64,000 nt of DNA from a virus, in the IMG/VR virus record IMGVR_UViG_3300006738_000004, positions 1-64,000 of that record; one strand, 5' to 3'. Positions within the stretch are counted from its first letter, which is position 1; the number at the start of each line of letters is the position of its first letter. The notes beneath the pieces were generated by a model. That model worked only from the letters and a program-made list of their open reading frames with translations, did not search any database and was not told the origin of the DNA. A program made the position numbers and the translations under genes. Positions 8,467 to 19,100 of the stretch are shown here, in pieces.

Positions 8467-11400
8467 TGGGAGTTGGAGATCGACCATATGCAGGTGGCTG
8501 GAAGCAAAACCAGAACTCGGTAGTACGCCACACTCCTGATGCGAGGGTTTTCTTCAACGGGATGCTCACGCTTCCAGGGTGCCCTGCCTGTCACGGCTCC
8601 GTTGATGTTCAGAAGTACATCACAGGCGTGTCGGTGGACACCAGTGTGGAACCGGTGGCGAACTGCACGATTTCCATGTCAGTCCCGCGATTCGCTTCCG
8701 ATGTCTTTGGGCAGGACGGCTCTTTCATCATCACCCCAGGCATTGAAGTCGTGGTTTACATGCGGGGTTATTTTCCGATAGCGGGTGGTGCTGTTACTCC
8801 TGGTTGGGCTGAGGGGGTAGTTGAGGGGGAGATCAACACCAACGAGGTGGTTGCTTACCCTTACTATCAGGTCTTTCGCGGAATCGTTATCGAGGCGTCC
8901 CATGACTACAACGGGGGGATGTACAACGCTTCTTTGACCTGTGCGGACTTCTTGCATTTTTGGCAGAATCTCCAACTGGCGACCAACGGCGCTGTGTTGC
9001 AGAACTCCACTAACGATTCGAGCATCCAGGGCTACATGACGGGGCACCGCTTCACCAGGATGAACCCCTACGCCATCATCTACACGCTTTTCAAGGTTGG
9101 GTATGGCTCCACTGGGGGTGCAGATTACATCATGTCGGGGAAAACGAACCATGACGCTACTGCTTGGAAGGGTGAATCAGGCACGCAGTTGAACAAGCTC
9201 GCTGCGTTGAACATGGAGAGGATCCTGGCTTCGCATCAGATGAGCCTGAAGATGTTTGCAATGGACGGCACTCTTTACAGTGCCATGGAGATGGCTTTTA
9301 TCGGCACTTTCCATGACGACCAGAGCCAGGGCAGTCAGCTTTGGGAGAACGCGGGTGCCGACCATGGGACGGTGACAGGTCGGATGCTTGAGTTCCTGCG
9401 GAAGTACGGCTTCAACAGCGCGGCTGCCAACGCTCAGCTTCTGGATAGTAATGAGGGGGGTGATGCGGCTTACCTCAACATCCTGAAGCAAAATGCGTTC
9501 ATGATGGACATTGGCGCACTGGGCGCACTCAATCTTTGGGAAACGGAGTACATGACCAAGTTGGAGATTGGGGCTGCTGTCACCGACATCACAGGCTTCG
9601 AGTTGTACATGGACGTGGACGGGGACATTGTCTTCAAGCCTCCCTTTTGGAATATGGACACCTCTTCCGATCCGACGTACCGCATCGAGAACCGGGACCT
9701 GATTAGCCTGTCCCAGGCTTCCCGAGAACCGGAAGCAACCTACGTCAAAGTGACGGGCACTCACTTCAACGCTCAGGGAACAGGTACGGACGGTTGGGTG
9801 GCTCCTGGAGCCACCTACATCGACTACCGTTTGGTGGGGATGTTTGGGTGGCGGGAGCACAGCTTTGAGGCTGGGTACCTCTCAAGTGCCAAGCAGATGT
9901 ACATATCTGCCATTGCCCGGTTGGATGTCATCAATGTGGGGACACATACTTGTAGCGCCACGATCCCGATCCGTCCTGAGCTTCGTCCCGGATACCCCGT
10001 GTACATCACGGAAGCCCAATGCTTTTACTACATCCAATCCTTGAGCCACCAGTTCCAGTTTGGAGGTCAATGCACGACCACCATCAACGGGACAGCGCGT
10101 CGAGGTAAGTTCCATCCTCCAGGGACACCCCCGAAAGACCGTCCAGTCGCAATCTCAGACATTCGGCTCGACCGCCCAGACTTGCCAGCACTTCCCATTC
10201 TCGCAAGCGGTCAGGGAGGAGAGACGGCATCTCAGACGTTCGAGGCCCGCACCGTTGGGTTTCCTAACGTAGTGATGGCCTTGGACCCATCGCAGCAAAA
10301 CATACAGGGTTGGATTACAGATCCTTTCACCCAGCTTGAGTTGGGAGGGGACCAATCCGTGTGGGCCGAGAAGGCTGTTATTGAGTGGCTTCTTACCAAG
10401 GGGTACATAGAGGCAGACCCTGAAAACGCCCCCTCCACTGACCTCCACGTCGTCAGAACCGAAGGGCCGTGGAAGTTCCGCACGAGCAACACCGACTGGC
10501 AGACGATAAGGAAGGCTGAGATCACCGAGGGGTACGCAGCATACGCGGCGGCTGGTCAGGCGTTGTCTAAAGCACGGGAGGGTGACAACAGAACCGGCTA
10601 CGCGAACGCGCAGCGCATGTACATCGAGGCGATTTCAGGGCCATTCGGAACCTTGATAGGGGCTATCAAGAAGGACGACCTCAACAAGGATGAGGCCCTC
10701 AGAAACTGGATTGCTCTGTTAGAAACCCAGAAAGCCCGTTGGGCACCGAAAGCGGAAGGCCGTTACCGCTACTACTCAAGCTCACACCCGGACCCGGCGC
10801 ACCAAGGTCCAGACCTGATTCGGTGGGACAAGCTCGGTGGGACGATGAACCTCGAAACGCCCAGGTCCCCGGAGTCAAGCGGGAAGCTTCATATCCTCAA
10901 GGATGGGGGGACGGCCTACCCGCTGGTCGAGGAAATATCAGCATCAGATGTGGAAAGAGGGCTTACCGTTATGGCCCTGGATTCTGACGGGGAAGAGGCG
11001 ACACAGGCCATCATCCTGACCTCAGAACTCCACTTCGTGAACTTTTGTTATCACACCGCAATACCAAACCCTACCCGGCTCGTGGGAGCCAAGGGGCAAG
11101 ACTATCTGGCTGGGTTTTTCATAGACACTGGGCGTCTCGAATGGTGGGTGAGGGTTATTCGTGTGAATGGCCCAAACGCCCAAGCCGCCGAGAACAACCC
11201 CAAAGCATGGTTCTACGGGGATTCCGGGGACCCCCAGACTGGCTTTGATTCTCTCAAGCCTGCTGATGGGGTCATTGGTGCCCTCTTCGGGCTTATGGCT
11301 GAAGCAGGCAAGCAGATGAAGACCCCGTCGGGGAAAAACGCATGGGAATCTATAAAAGAGGGCGCTCCTTCTGGCGCAAGGTCGATAAAACAAGACGTGG

Positions 11401-13094
11401 AGACTTTCTTTAGTGCTGAAACTGGGTTTATGGGTTTATGCGGGGAGGAGGACCTAAACCCCAACTTCACATTGATGGCGCAGTACAACGCCTGTATGAA
11501 GTGGACGCCAGATAAAACTGACGACGACTACGCGGAGTGCGTAGACCCTTCCAAGAACAGCCCCAACTGGGAGGAGGATGCGGAGATTGGCTACTACAAC
11601 TGCGGGTGTGTGTTTGTATCCGGTCTGAAGGGTGATCTGGTGGTGGACCTTCGTGGCACTGGGTTGGAGTGTGAAGACCGGAGCATGGTAGACGCCAACA
11701 GGTGGGGGTTCCCTGTCACCGGGTGGTGGGTGGAGCCTCACAACCACGGCGGCGGGAACGCCCAGAACTGGTACAGCAGAAAGTTTGCGTACTACGTCCA
11801 GACGGCGTGGGATGCTTTGGGTAGGCGCTACATGGACTTGCTGAAGGCTGAGGGGATGAAGAACGACACTTCCTGGGAGCATCCTGAGTTGATGAATGAT
11901 GCGTTTGATGCGAAGCAGGAGTTCTACGATCAAATCGAGGAGAACTTTGGGGGTGATGATTTTGAGATCGGCCAGGGCATCCCCGACTTTGCTGCTCGGC
12001 AGGTGATGATTCGCTACGCCTCCGATGAGCAGCTTCGGGAGGAAGAGCCTGCGAGGCTTGTCCCAAGCCCGGTTTTTCCCGTTTCAGACAACGAGGGGTT
12101 TGAGGTGATTGGGTCCCAGGCTTACGGTCGCGGACTCAATGTTCTTCTCTACTCGGACCTTGTGGCGGCAACGGGCTTTGACTCCTCACGGGTGGTTGTT
12201 GGGAACGGCGACACGGGATCTCAAGCGTCTTTTCAAGCCGCCGAGGAGTTCCTGTGGACCTTTGCCACACAAAGTCGCCAAGACCCTGCGGCTGCGCTGT
12301 CAGCCATGAAGAACAAGGATGCGAGCACCTGGGCGAATGCGTCGATGGCGTTGGGGGTAGCGGGTGTCGATGTGCCCATGGAAAGTTGGACGCTCGACCA
12401 CTACACTGCCGGGATCAAACCGGCGACCACAGTCTCTGCGGTCACACAAGTGTTGGGAAAGACTGAGAGGGCCTTGTCCAACCACTCGACCGATTCTGAT
12501 GGGGCGTACCAGAGCCTTGTGGCAGGCAACATCCCGGTTGCGGTTGCTGAGATCACTGCGGGGGCTGAAAACGTATGTGCTTGTCGAGGGTTCCAGGGGG
12601 AGATTTACATGGCGATGTTGCAGGATTCGACTGGTTTGGCGCTCGCCTCTGAAGGGCCTATGCACCTGAGTGAGGATTTGGATGCGGATGCACTCATAGC
12701 CCAAGCGTCGAAACTTGAGGCTTGGTGGATGTCAAAGGATGCTTTGGCGGGCCGTCACTTGGATACGGAGAGGACCAACATCGCAACGATGATCTCAGAC
12801 ACCTTTGGGGCAGGAGGCCAGTACGACACGATGATGGGGATTTCGGAGGAGACTGGGTTGAGGGCGGGTGCAGTGGAGGCAAAGGAAAGGTACCACCAGT
12901 TGAAGATCGAGATCGAGGCTACAGCACGGGATATAGCCACAGGTGCTGTCTTTCAGGAACCCGAGGATGTGGTCCAGGAGGAGGGTGTCATCGCTACCAC
13001 TGAAGGGGAAAGCGGAGGCCCCCCTATGCCCGGACCTCCCGACTTGACCTACGGGGCGAGTTCGACTCCTGGGTATGATTTAGGGGACGACTGA
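8466..13094 (+). CDS. Baseplate hub protein (gp27/gpD-like) with long extension
   Basis: 1542 residues. The first 550 residues look like a tail hub: a start with FFNGMLTLPGCPAC, then beta strands on the pattern GVSVDT...NCTISMSVPRF, FRGIVIEASHDYNGG and SLTCADFLHFWQ, and later DVDGDIVFKPPFWNMD and RLVGMFGWREHS. These are typical of gp27/gpD-type hub proteins that bind the spike, which is the next gene. Residues 600-1542 are not part of a normal hub: they include a helix-rich zone and a Cys-rich stretch at about 990-1070 with at least six Cys. No catalytic motif for peptidoglycan cleavage was recognised. The hub call depends on the N-terminal part and the spike neighbour. Confidence 0.7.
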   Translation: MGVGDRPYAGGWKQNQNSVVRHTPDARVFFNGMLTLPGCPACHGSVDVQKYITGVSVDTSVEPVANCTISMSVPRFASDVFGQDGSFIITPGIEVVVYMRGYFPIAGGAVTPGWAEGVVEGEINTNEVVAYPYYQVFRGIVIEASHDYNGGMYNASLTCADFLHFWQNLQLATNGAVLQNSTNDSSIQGYMTGHRFTRMNPYAIIYTLFKVGYGSTGGADYIMSGKTNHDATAWKGESGTQLNKLAALNMERILASHQMSLKMFAMDGTLYSAMEMAFIGTFHDDQSQGSQLWENAGADHGTVTGRMLEFLRKYGFNSAAANAQLLDSNEGGDAAYLNILKQNAFMMDIGALGALNLWETEYMTKLEIGAAVTDITGFELYMDVDGDIVFKPPFWNMDTSSDPTYRIENRDLISLSQASREPEATYVKVTGTHFNAQGTGTDGWVAPGATYIDYRLVGMFGWREHSFEAGYLSSAKQMYISAIARLDVINVGTHTCSATIPIRPELRPGYPVYITEAQCFYYIQSLSHQFQFGGQCTTTINGTARRGKFHPPGTPPKDRPVAISDIRLDRPDLPALPILASGQGGETASQTFEARTVGFPNVVMALDPSQQNIQGWITDPFTQLELGGDQSVWAEKAVIEWLLTKGYIEADPENAPSTDLHVVRTEGPWKFRTSNTDWQTIRKAEITEGYAAYAAAGQALSKAREGDNRTGYANAQRMYIEAISGPFGTLIGAIKKDDLNKDEALRNWIALLETQKARWAPKAEGRYRYYSSSHPDPAHQGPDLIRWDKLGGTMNLETPRSPESSGKLHILKDGGTAYPLVEEISASDVERGLTVMALDSDGEEATQAIILTSELHFVNFCYHTAIPNPTRLVGAKGQDYLAGFFIDTGRLEWWVRVIRVNGPNAQAAENNPKAWFYGDSGDPQTGFDSLKPADGVIGALFGLMAEAGKQMKTPSGKNAWESIKEGAPSGARSIKQDVETFFSAETGFMGLCGEEDLNPNFTLMAQYNACMKWTPDKTDDDYAECVDPSKNSPNWEEDAEIGYYNCGCVFVSGLKGDLVVDLRGTGLECEDRSMVDANRWGFPVTGWWVEPHNHGGGNAQNWYSRKFAYYVQTAWDALGRRYMDLLKAEGMKNDTSWEHPELMNDAFDAKQEFYDQIEENFGGDDFEIGQGIPDFAARQVMIRYASDEQLREEEPARLVPSPVFPVSDNEGFEVIGSQAYGRGLNVLLYSDLVAATGFDSSRVVVGNGDTGSQASFQAAEEFLWTFATQSRQDPAAALSAMKNKDASTWANASMALGVAGVDVPMESWTLDHYTAGIKPATTVSAVTQVLGKTERALSNHSTDSDGAYQSLVAGNIPVAVAEITAGAENVCACRGFQGEIYMAMLQDSTGLALASEGPMHLSEDLDADALIAQASKLEAWWMSKDALAGRHLDTERTNIATMISDTFGAGGQYDTMMGISEETGLRAGAVEAKERYHQLKIEIEATARDIATGAVFQEPEDVVQEEGVIATTEGESGGPPMPGPPDLTYGASSTPGYDLGDD

Positions 13095-13105
13095 GGAGGT
13101 TTGTA

Positions 13106-15571
13106 ATGGCCGGTAAAGGTAAAAAGACCACAGGGAGACGTAACCGGGGGGAGGTTCGCGGGAAGCTGACGAATCGTCGTAGGAAAAGGCTTGAAGCAGA
13201 AAGCCTGAACTACACCGCAGGGGTACTTCGGAAAGGCTACGTCGTCCTGGTGAATGCCGTGGACATGACGGTGGACATCCAGCTTGTTCAAGGTCCCAAC
13301 AACAAGCCTTACAAAGGCATCCCCATCTCATTCGGAGCGTGCGGCAGCCGTACTTTCATGGGGGTGATGCCAGAGATGAACGACCAGTGTGTGGTGGGGT
13401 TCGCTCCTGCCACCATGGCAAACACTCGGCCCTACATCGTGGCTTGGATTCCCAATGCCCCTCGCATGGGAAGGGATTGGGTTCCTGTTTCCATCCATTC
13501 CCAGGCTGAGGTGGAAAACACTGTTCGTGTCAGGAATCAAGCGGGACCTTACGCCCCCCTGATTCGGAACAAGACACCTCGTTTGAATGAGGGGAATGCT
13601 TTTGTCTCGTCCGGGCAGGGCGCGGATTTGATTCTCGATGAGTCAGCCACCTTGACAAACCGCAGGGGCAACGAGGTGATCCTGCGCGACCAGGACCAAG
13701 CATTGGTTGTCCGTAGCGTGCAGCAGTTCCATGCGGGTTCCGGTTTCCGTATCTACGGAGGCATCGTCCAAAGAGACGCCGAGCTTCTTCCCACCACACT
13801 GTTCAATGCTCACTATTGGTGGGCAGCACCGGGACAAGCTCTCACTACGGATGAGGACGTCAAGCCATCCCAGTTCCCCACGGACTACGCGACCGCAGAC
13901 ACTCTTGCACCTTCGATGCTTTTTCAGCGGCGGTCAGATGGCACCAGGGTTCACCCTGATTACGGCAACACGAGCCTTGGGTTGGACCCATACAAGCTCT
14001 TAGAGCGGGGGTTGTTCATCTCCCCCTCCGGGGTGCTGCTCGGGGGCAAGATCAGCGATGCTGTTTACGGGGGCAAGCCCGTTTACCGAGTGAGCGAGGC
14101 TTTGGGGAATGCTTTTGGAGACTCTGAAGCAGAGACGTTCACAGAATACAGGATCGAAGTAACCCACACTTCTGACGGAACGCTCCCTGTCACGGAAGAA
14201 ACCGATGGGTTTGATGCCGACCGCCTTCCTCTTAGCGGCTCTGCCCGGTTGGCTCCTACTGGAGATGATGATTCCGAGGGGCAGCCCGAGATGGACAATC
14301 CTCCTCCTGTCCCAAGCAACAACGTCCCTTTTGTAGAGATGGTGATGGGGACTTACATCGGCAACGACCCCTTCTATGGCGGGAAGGAGCTTTACGGTCT
14401 GCCCATCTGCCCTCAGCTTGTTGGCAGTGACGGGTCTAAGTCTCCAGGGTTGGTGTCTGGGGTCGGTAAGCCAGTTAGCGAGCACGCTGCTTGGATTGTG
14501 AAAGTCCAGAACCCGGAAGACCCCACCCAACCTCCTTCTTGGATGGCTATCACCAAGGGGGGAGCTTTCCGGCAGTACTTCTCTGGGAAGGGTTCACCTG
14601 GAGGCGTTGCCGTCTATGACAACAGCCAGACCGACATCTATGGGGGTGAGGGGTACACCGTCCAGGCAGGTGGGGGGAATGCCTCAATCGACCTGGAGCA
14701 TACGGACGGTTCAAATCAAGACGGCTACGGGATCACGGCCACTTCGCCCGCTGCCATCCTGCTCCATGCAGGTGCTGCGTCTACCTCCATGGATGCCACG
14801 AACGCCTCTATGGCGGGCGAAGCCGCCTCCATGGTCATCAAGTCAGACACCAACACGAGCGTTGTGAGTGCGGGTGAGGAAAAGCATAGTTGCGCCAAGT
14901 TTACGGTGACGGACTGCGACGTGATGGCACAGTCGATCACCAAGAACTGGAATGTGAACAGCGGTGGCGGCATTGGGTTTAGCGGGGCGACGGGCAAGGA
15001 GATGTGGACCGGGAGTAAAGACATCGCCTACGGGGGGAAGGGGAACAGTGACCCCACCGGGCCTCCCCCCTTGGTGGAGACTTTCAGTGCCAATGCTGCC
15101 ACAGGAATCCTTGGTGCGGCAAAAGTGCGAGAGCAGACCCTCCAGATGGGGGCGTGGGATTGCTCAGGCCCAATGGTGAGGGAGGATCACACCTACAAGG
15201 TCGGCTCCATCAACCTCAAAGGGACAGGCACCGCCGCAATGGCTGCGGGGTTTGGGACAGGGGTGCGAGTCGGATCTGGTGTGGGGTCCCAAGACAACAG
15301 CACCTCCCACAAGCCTACTGGCATCAAGACGGTCGGTTACATCGGAAACGTGACCAGCAAGGCGGTTGCGGGGGGCACCTCGTTGACGAGCACCCTGGCC
15401 GCAACTGTGAAATCTGCGGCCAAGTTTGGTGCCAGCGCCCCTTTGATTCAACTGACGTCACCGGGGGTTTTCGCTGGCGCTGTCTTGTCGGAGGGGTGCA
15501 TCGACAATCTTACCGGATCTTCATTCATCTCCAGCGGTACAGTCGGATACTCGACCTGTCGTATCGGCTAA
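13106..15571 (+). CDS. Baseplate central spike protein (gpV/gp5-like)
   Basis: 821 residues. ATG at 13106, six bases after AGGAGG. The N terminus is very basic (residues 1-35), then residues about 40-115 form an OB-fold-like block with VVLVNAVDMTVDIQLVQG, a CGSRTFMGVMPEMNDQCVV turn and RPYIVAWIP. This matches the OB domain of P2 gpV / T4 gp5 spikes that docks onto the hub. The remainder is Gly/Ser/Thr-rich beta structure, expected to form a trimeric shaft, ending in a Ser/Gly/Thr-rich segment with two Cys. It is far longer than gpV (about 210 residues) and has no recognisable lysozyme domain. Position directly after the hub supports the call. Confidence 0.75.
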   Translation: MAGKGKKTTGRRNRGEVRGKLTNRRRKRLEAESLNYTAGVLRKGYVVLVNAVDMTVDIQLVQGPNNKPYKGIPISFGACGSRTFMGVMPEMNDQCVVGFAPATMANTRPYIVAWIPNAPRMGRDWVPVSIHSQAEVENTVRVRNQAGPYAPLIRNKTPRLNEGNAFVSSGQGADLILDESATLTNRRGNEVILRDQDQALVVRSVQQFHAGSGFRIYGGIVQRDAELLPTTLFNAHYWWAAPGQALTTDEDVKPSQFPTDYATADTLAPSMLFQRRSDGTRVHPDYGNTSLGLDPYKLLERGLFISPSGVLLGGKISDAVYGGKPVYRVSEALGNAFGDSEAETFTEYRIEVTHTSDGTLPVTEETDGFDADRLPLSGSARLAPTGDDDSEGQPEMDNPPPVPSNNVPFVEMVMGTYIGNDPFYGGKELYGLPICPQLVGSDGSKSPGLVSGVGKPVSEHAAWIVKVQNPEDPTQPPSWMAITKGGAFRQYFSGKGSPGGVAVYDNSQTDIYGGEGYTVQAGGGNASIDLEHTDGSNQDGYGITATSPAAILLHAGAASTSMDATNASMAGEAASMVIKSDTNTSVVSAGEEKHSCAKFTVTDCDVMAQSITKNWNVNSGGGIGFSGATGKEMWTGSKDIAYGGKGNSDPTGPPPLVETFSANAATGILGAAKVREQTLQMGAWDCSGPMVREDHTYKVGSINLKGTGTAAMAAGFGTGVRVGSGVGSQDNSTSHKPTGIKTVGYIGNVTSKAVAGGTSLTSTLAATVKSAAKFGASAPLIQLTSPGVFAGAVLSEGCIDNLTGSSFISSGTVGYSTCRIG

Positions 15572-15573
15572 TG

Positions 15574-15590
15574 ATGCGGGGTGTCCGCAT
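15574..15590 (+). other. Small intergenic hairpin
   Basis: ATGCGG and CCGCAT form a perfect 6-bp stem around a five-base loop between the spike stop and the next RBS (GGAG, 15592-15595). There is no T tract, so it is not a convincing terminator. It could modulate translation of the 15601 gene. Confidence 0.3.
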
Positions 15591-15600
15591 TGGAGTGTAG

Positions 15601-16173
15601 ATGGCTGTTACCGGTAAGGCTGTTTCGATGGCCATCATTGCAGCGGGGCCTAAGCTCGTAGGCCCTACTTGGCTCAAGGTGGCAGATGCCGTTGGGGTTT
15701 CGGTAGCCCAGTGGCTCAAAGCAGCAGGGGTACGAACTACTGGAGCTACCGCAGGCGTTGCAGGAGGAGGCACCGTAACCGGCAAGGTTGGCGTGGCTCC
15801 GATGGCGTTGCCTGGGACGATCCAAGCGGCTGGCTTGGTTGGAATCACCGGAGGCCAAATCGCCACTGCTGTTGGTATGGGGTTCTCGTCTGCTTTCAAC
15901 GCCAGCAACCAGTTCACGGGCGTCTCTACTGGGGTGGGGATTGGGGTGGAGGTCGTTACCAAGGTCACGGCGGCTAATGCTGGCTCTCTCATCACGATTC
16001 TCACGGGCAACCTCGCCGCCAAGAAGATCACTGGCTTGAACGCGGCCAAACTTGCCGCTGGGATCGGCAACGGTATTGCCGCTATTGCTTTGACTGGAGT
16101 GGGTGCAGGCGTAGCGGCGGGGTCTCCCTCCCCTGTGCCTGCGACGGGTACAAGCAAGTCCGTGGTGGTGTGA
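15601..16173 (+). CDS. Small Gly/Ala-rich baseplate protein, unrecognised
   Basis: 190 residues, almost entirely small and hydrophobic (Ala, Gly, Val, Ile, Thr) with few charges. It starts MAVTGKAVSMAIIAAG, contains a short helical segment PTWLKVADAVG, and then long Gly/Ala/Val runs (VGIGVEVVTKV) that could pack as amphipathic helices or insert in a membrane. It sits between the spike and the giant protein, with GGAG five bases before ATG and only three bases before the next start. A spike-tip, spike-chaperone or membrane-interacting injection role is conceivable from place and composition, but I do not recognise the family. Confidence 0.7.
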   Translation: MAVTGKAVSMAIIAAGPKLVGPTWLKVADAVGVSVAQWLKAAGVRTTGATAGVAGGGTVTGKVGVAPMALPGTIQAAGLVGITGGQIATAVGMGFSSAFNASNQFTGVSTGVGIGVEVVTKVTAANAGSLITILTGNLAAKKITGLNAAKLAAGIGNGIAAIALTGVGAGVAAGSPSPVPATGTSKSVVV

Positions 16174-16176
16174 GAG

Positions 16177-19100
16177 ATGGGTCTTGAGATCGACGGTTAT
16201 GTGCTTCGACCTGCGCGAAGTGCCCCTGCTAATGCCATTACGACTGGCGAGGCGGTCACTGGTGTTGACCGCACGCATGTCGATTTTGAGATGCCGTCGA
16301 ACTACGGCTACTACCTTTCTGTTGCTCAACGGCCAGTAGCTCCTTTTGCAGACCAGTATCGTTCTGCTGTGCTTCTGCGCCCTGAAGCAGGGAAGGAGGA
16401 GTTCCTGGTTTGGGCGGCCAACACGAGCAACTTCTCAGTCCTCGCAGAAGACACGGAGTTTGGGCTGTGGGATGTGCTTGGAGACCCTGATTTCGTCACT
16501 GCTTCAGCAGGAAGTCTGGAGGCAACCAACCTCATTGAGCCTCTTGAGCCTTACGCCGACGGCACCGACAAGCTGATCGTTGCGGATGAGTACCAACGCA
16601 GCCTGTATGAAGTGGACGCCGTGGTCATCAGGCGGGGTGACCTTCCCCTTGTTCCCTATGGGATAGGGGACAAGGCAGTTCTCTTCAACCCTGATGGCGT
16701 CAACTTCTCGGGCGGCATTGCTGAGCAAAACCCGGTCACAGGGGCGATTACCCTTAGCGATGCTGCTGGCAACATTCTGGAGGCTTTGGGAGGGGGGTTT
16801 TCCGTAGCCCGTGGGGACACGGTCACGTTTGTAGCCTACCGCCTTGCCCCTCCTACCTTTTGGTGGACCAAGAATGAACCAAACCTCACTCGCTTCGGGT
16901 GGAACGGCAAGGTGAGCCGCTGGGAGCCTCTGAAGGGGAGCCTCCCGCAGCATCTGGGGAAGGTAAAGGAAGACGAGACTTACCAGCTTTTCCCTCGCCC
17001 TGTCCGATTCGAGGCGGGGAGTGAGCTTCCCCATATCGTCGGCCTCGCGGATTCTTACGCCCTGGTACGAGTGGGTCTGGCGTTTGATGCAGGGTCCGAC
17101 AACCCCACTGTTGCCGTTGTCGCGGATGCCGCCATCGAAACCGGGCCGGACTGGGTGACCTTGGGGACTGACGCAGCCGTAGGCCAGAAGAACGGCGTCC
17201 TTATCTTCTCACCGGACTACATCGAGACCTACGGGGGCCTGGATGTCTGGTATTCCCCCGAGGACTTCACGCCTTCCAACGACGGGGACCTTGGGGCACT
17301 TCGGGAAGCGGCCACGTCTGACATCGCCTTGTCTCCGATTCCAGGACCGACTGACAGACCGCTCTTGAGGCTTGGGTTCCGGCAACACCTTGAGCCGATC
17401 ATGCGCCTCGATGATTCAGGACTCAACGTGGCGGGTGCCATATCATCCGGGTACTTCGAGTGGTCCATGACCACCGGCAAGGTTGTCTTCAGTCAGGTGG
17501 ACATCGACAAGGCGACCCCAGGTGAGGGGGGCTACGAGCTTTCCTACTTGGGAGCACGGGTCTACTACGACGGCATTGCCATGTCGATGCAGCCTGTCCC
17601 TCTCAAGGCCCCTGTTGCATGTCAGAACCTCGGCGGGACCGAGATGACAGGGGAGACACCGGTCGAGGGCATCCCTTCTGACGGCCCCTTGTTTCTTCCT
17701 CTTGCCGATCCGTTTCCGTTTCCGGGGACTTCTGGGGTGCGGTGGGTTCCCGATGAGACTGGAACAATCCCCAAGATCCACCCTTTGGTCCCTGCCCCTG
17801 ACACGCGTCCAAATGAGTCGGGGTTGATGCGTGAAGTAGAAGGGATTGGTGACTCGTTTTTCTTCTGTGGCAAGCAGGCTTGGGAGTTCACCAAGGTCAT
17901 GGAGTACTGGAGTGACCTGACGCCACTCCATATTGCGGTGCCCTTTTTGAGGGCTGAGGTGTCGAGACAGCGGGCCTCCCCCTCCCCCGCATCGAACACG
18001 ATGTCCAAGGTTCAGATCAAGCGGGCGATGTTTGTGGGGGAGCCATTTTACTTCGTCCAGGCAGAGATCCTCCCCGCGATTTACAGCGATGAGAAGAGTG
18101 GTGCGAGGCTCTGGTCTCGTGTTCGAGAGCCGTTCATCTTTGCCGACGGCGACGAGAAGATGCGGTTCTCTCTCAACAACACCACGGAGGTGATTTGGGA
18201 CAACGCTGATGCTGGATATGGGCTGGGGGCCGGGGAGTTCTCCGCAGAACTGGTCGTGGCCTCCCTCGAAGCAGCTATCTTGGCTGCTGGTGCATCCGGT
18301 ACCCACTTTGAGGTGACGGCATTCCGGGGTCGGGTGTCCATTGAAGGTAAGGGTACTTCTGCCACCGATCCTTCAGTAGAGATCAGTTGGCTCGACACGA
18401 AGGTTCATGTGGGGGACCTTCGAGGGAACGCAGCCTTGGGGTTCCTTCCTGCTTGGCGTGTTGATTTCACCAAGGATCAAGTTTGGCAGCCGGATAACGG
18501 GATGGCTTTCGGGCTTCACCGCAGCCCTGAGAACTTTGCCCGTAAGAACTCCAGGCCCGATACCAGGGCCGTCCATAGATTCGGCGGTAAGACAGGCAAG
18601 ATTCTCACGAAGAACCTTCCAGCGACCCCCTTCTACAACATCATGAACCACCCTTTGGTGGATCTTCCCGGCTTCGATGAGGACGTTCATTTCCAGAGGA
18701 CGGAAGGACTGTTCGTCCGAGAGTTGAAGAACTACGATGGCATCTACTACGAGTTTGCAGATGACCGTGTCCAGTGGGTGGATGTAGCCGAGACGTCGTC
18801 TGATCGAATCCTGTCCCCGACTAACCAGCTTTCGCTGGCAGCCCTCTACGCTCTTCCTGACACGCTGTCCTCTGCGGCTATGGAGCCGATTGATTCAGGC
18901 TACGGCCTCTATCTGAAAGAGCCTGCGGGCATTTACACTGAGCAGGTGTGGAAGGAGGATTTCCTTCTCCCAGGCGAGGGTAGCGCAGGCCAAGCTCTCC
19001 TGATTGATGTCATCGGGGTGCAGATTGTTGAAGGGGGTGCAGGGAAGTTTGTTGCGGGCACCACGACCTTCGAGGACAACAATATCTCGGACTGGTCCGA

